From contig NZ_BMDA01000003.1 of the NCBI RefSeq assembly GCF_014635545.1, forward strand, positions 124,001 through 188,000: 64,000 nucleotides of DNA, given 5' to 3'. Origin of the DNA: Acinetobacter courvalinii. Its GTDB lineage: Bacteria > Pseudomonadota > Gammaproteobacteria > Pseudomonadales > Moraxellaceae. Positions 62,919 to 64,000 of this stretch are shown one piece after another (within the stretch, counting starts at the first letter, position 1; every line of letters starts with the position of its first letter). Made by a program: the position numbers and the translations under genes. The notes beneath the pieces were generated by a model. It worked only from the letters and a program-made list of their open reading frames with translations, did no database searches and was not told the origin of the DNA.

Positions 62919-62941
62919 TCCTCCTATTGTGTGGTGCCGTT

Positions 62942-62984
62942 GAAAATATGAGCGGAATTTTACTCATATTTTCATTCGGGTCAA
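62942..62984 (-). promoter_or_regulatory. rtcB promoter with overlapping 11-bp dyad
   Basis: On the minus strand, -35 TTGACC (62979-62984) and -10 TAAAAT (62957-62962) are 16 bases apart, each 5/6 to consensus. The -10 lies in the 10-base spacer of a perfect inverted repeat, GAAAATATGAG and CTCATATTTTC (62963-62973 and 62942-62952). A regulator bound to this dyad would block RNA polymerase. Transcription would start near 62949. Confidence 0.6.
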
Positions 62985-62998
62985 GTGAAAAGTGTTTT

Positions 62999-64000
62999 TT
63001 ATTCACCTTCTTTCACATTCATGTCTTTATAGGCAATCAGTTTGGTCTTGTGTTTCCACTTATACCCTAGCCAGATCACCAGGAATAGTGGAATACTGAT
63101 ATAGGTTGACACTAGGCCTAACCAGTCAATTTTACCACCAAGCAACGCTTGGTAGTTTTGACCTAAGATAATGATTGAACAAAGAATAAATGCAAACCAA
63201 GGTGCGAATGGGAAGAATTTGGCACGATAAGCCAGATCTTCAACCTTATAACCTTGAGCAATATAACCTTTACGGAAACGGTAGTGTGAAATTGCAATCC
63301 CTAACCAGACAATGAAGCCGCACATCCCGGACATGTTGAGTAGCCAGTTAAATACCTGTTTCTCGCCGATAAAGGTAGTCAGGAAGCACAACGCTGCAAC
63401 CGCAGTCGTCGCATAGAGGGCATTCATAGGTACGCCGCGACCATCCAGTTTGGAGAACCACTTCGGTGCACGACCTTCTTTGGCCATATCAAATAGCATA
63501 CGGGTAGAAGAGTACATGCCTGAGTTACCCGCAGACAGAATTGCGCTGAGAATCACCGCATTCATCAAGCTGGCTGCAAAGGCAAAACCTGCTTTTTCAT
63601 ACAATAACGTGAATGGTGAAAGCGCAATATCTTCACTTTGTGCTGCTTTTAACAGTAGTGGATCATCATAACTGACTAATGTGCCGATGATGAAAATACA
63701 CAGGATATAGAACAGTAGAATACGCCAGAAGATTTGTTTGATTGCCAATGGAATGGTTTTTTTCGGATCTTTGGATTCACCTGCGGCAACCCCAACCATT
63801 TCAGTGCCCTGAAAAGAGAATCCGGCAATCATGGCGACACCAATCAGAGCCTGGAATCCACCAACAAAAGGGGCTTCCTTATACGTCCAGTGTTGAAATA
63901 CCGATACATTTGGCGTCAGCATGATTTTAGCAATCATCCAGATACCGATGACAATAAACACGATAATGGCAACGACCTTGATCAAAGAGAATAGGAATTC
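62999..64000 (-). CDS. lysP: Lysine-specific permease, C-terminal part (cut by window edge)
   Basis: Amino acid/polyamine/organocation permease; 333 residues are visible and the N-terminal third is beyond the right edge. The sequence closely tracks E. coli LysP: GTEMVGVAAGESKDPKKTIP, FWRILLFYILCIFIIGTLV, SAGNSGMYSSTRMLF, GRGVPMNALYAT, MSGMCGFIVWLGIAISHYRFRKGY and GQNYQALL. It imports lysine with protons. The reading frame is open to the last base. Its stop is 15 bases from the rtcB -35 box. Confidence 0.88.
   Translation of the reverse strand, partial: EFLFSLIKVVAIIVFIVIGIWMIAKIMLTPNVSVFQHWTYKEAPFVGGFQALIGVAMIAGFSFQGTEMVGVAAGESKDPKKTIPLAIKQIFWRILLFYILCIFIIGTLVSYDDPLLLKAAQSEDIALSPFTLLYEKAGFAFAASLMNAVILSAILSAGNSGMYSSTRMLFDMAKEGRAPKWFSKLDGRGVPMNALYATTAVAALCFLTTFIGEKQVFNWLLNMSGMCGFIVWLGIAISHYRFRKGYIAQGYKVEDLAYRAKFFPFAPWFAFILCSIIILGQNYQALLGGKIDWLGLVSTYISIPLFLVIWLGYKWKHKTKLIAYKDMNVKEGE

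Noticed and set aside
62826-62931. tRNA or Y-RNA-like gene upstream of rtcB
   Set aside because: Some bacteria have Y RNAs next to rtcB, so I looked for tRNA-like arms. There is no T-loop consensus, no acceptor-length closing stem and no CCA; the stems fit a leader better.
62728-63006. 92-codon minus-strand frame across the rtcB leader
   Set aside because: It has no good ribosome site, unusual composition and no family resemblance, and it overlaps the rtcB start in another frame. The nine-codon ORF with AGGAGG in the same region is better supported.

Overview
The window is a stretch of chromosome from a gammaproteobacterium of the genus Acinetobacter. The evidence is protein-level resemblance to known Acinetobacter families (BaeS/BaeR, the 801-residue membrane quinoprotein glucose dehydrogenase, OmpA/Omp38), the split trp genes (trpF-trpB and trpA-accD-folC at separate sites), moderate G+C and AT-rich spacers. 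I cannot name the species from sequence alone. There are no rRNA or tRNA genes, CRISPR arrays, prophages or complete insertion sequences; most of the window looks like core genome.

Layout. 0-2.2 kb: two tandem acyl-CoA dehydrogenase genes, the first cut by the window edge. 2.4-5.4 kb: a Spy-like lipoprotein divergent from the baeS-baeR two-component system, then a 560-base spacer with tandem repeats and DnaA-box-like sites. 5.9-9.3 kb: an L,D-transpeptidase-like protein, the SelO pseudokinase and an acyl desaturase. 9.5-13.7 kb: a META-domain lipoprotein, a glycerophosphodiester phosphodiesterase, a cobalamin adenosyltransferase and a BtuB-type receptor under a cobalamin riboswitch. 13.8-16.2 kb: trpF-trpB-DUF1543. 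16.2-23.8 kb: a secreted 5'-nucleotidase-like lipoprotein, a DUF2804 protein, an AT-rich orphan lipoprotein, a di-iron-type hydrolase divergent from an AraC regulator, and an NhaC antiporter. 24-28.2 kb: trpA-accD-folC-SPOR operon. 28.2-34.2 kb: a tyrosine phosphatase-like lipoprotein with an MBL hydrolase, a 1-Cys peroxiredoxin, secA and a small exported protein. 34.2-41 kb: an LpxO-like hydroxylase, an MHS-type transporter, a hemolysin-III-like protein, a methyltransferase, a GNAT enzyme, and a patatin flanked by two paralogous small membrane proteins. 41-48.2 kb: thiolase and multifunctional beta-oxidation enzyme, a P-loop kinase, a GNAT enzyme, and an AraC regulator divergent from a CoA transferase. 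48.3-54.4 kb: sugar porin and gcd (periplasmic glucose oxidation), then sulfite reductase and DUF934. 54.5-56.9 kb: a VOC protein, a thiolase and a pseudopilin. 57.2-61.3 kb: three tandem ompA paralogs. 61.4-64 kb: a 52-residue basic protein, rtcB with an elaborate leader, and a truncated lysP.

The most unusual structures are (1) the rtcB leader: a promoter whose -10 box lies inside an 11-bp dyad, a nine-codon leader ORF behind a perfect Shine-Dalgarno sequence, a pairing that encloses that ORF, a 10-bp hairpin, and a terminator stem overlapping a competing pairing, all in front of an RNA ligase gene; (2) the ompA triplication, with mosaic copies, duplicated promoter blocks and a 5' leader hairpin whose stem carries a compensatory base change; and (3) the repeat and DnaA-box cluster downstream of baeR.
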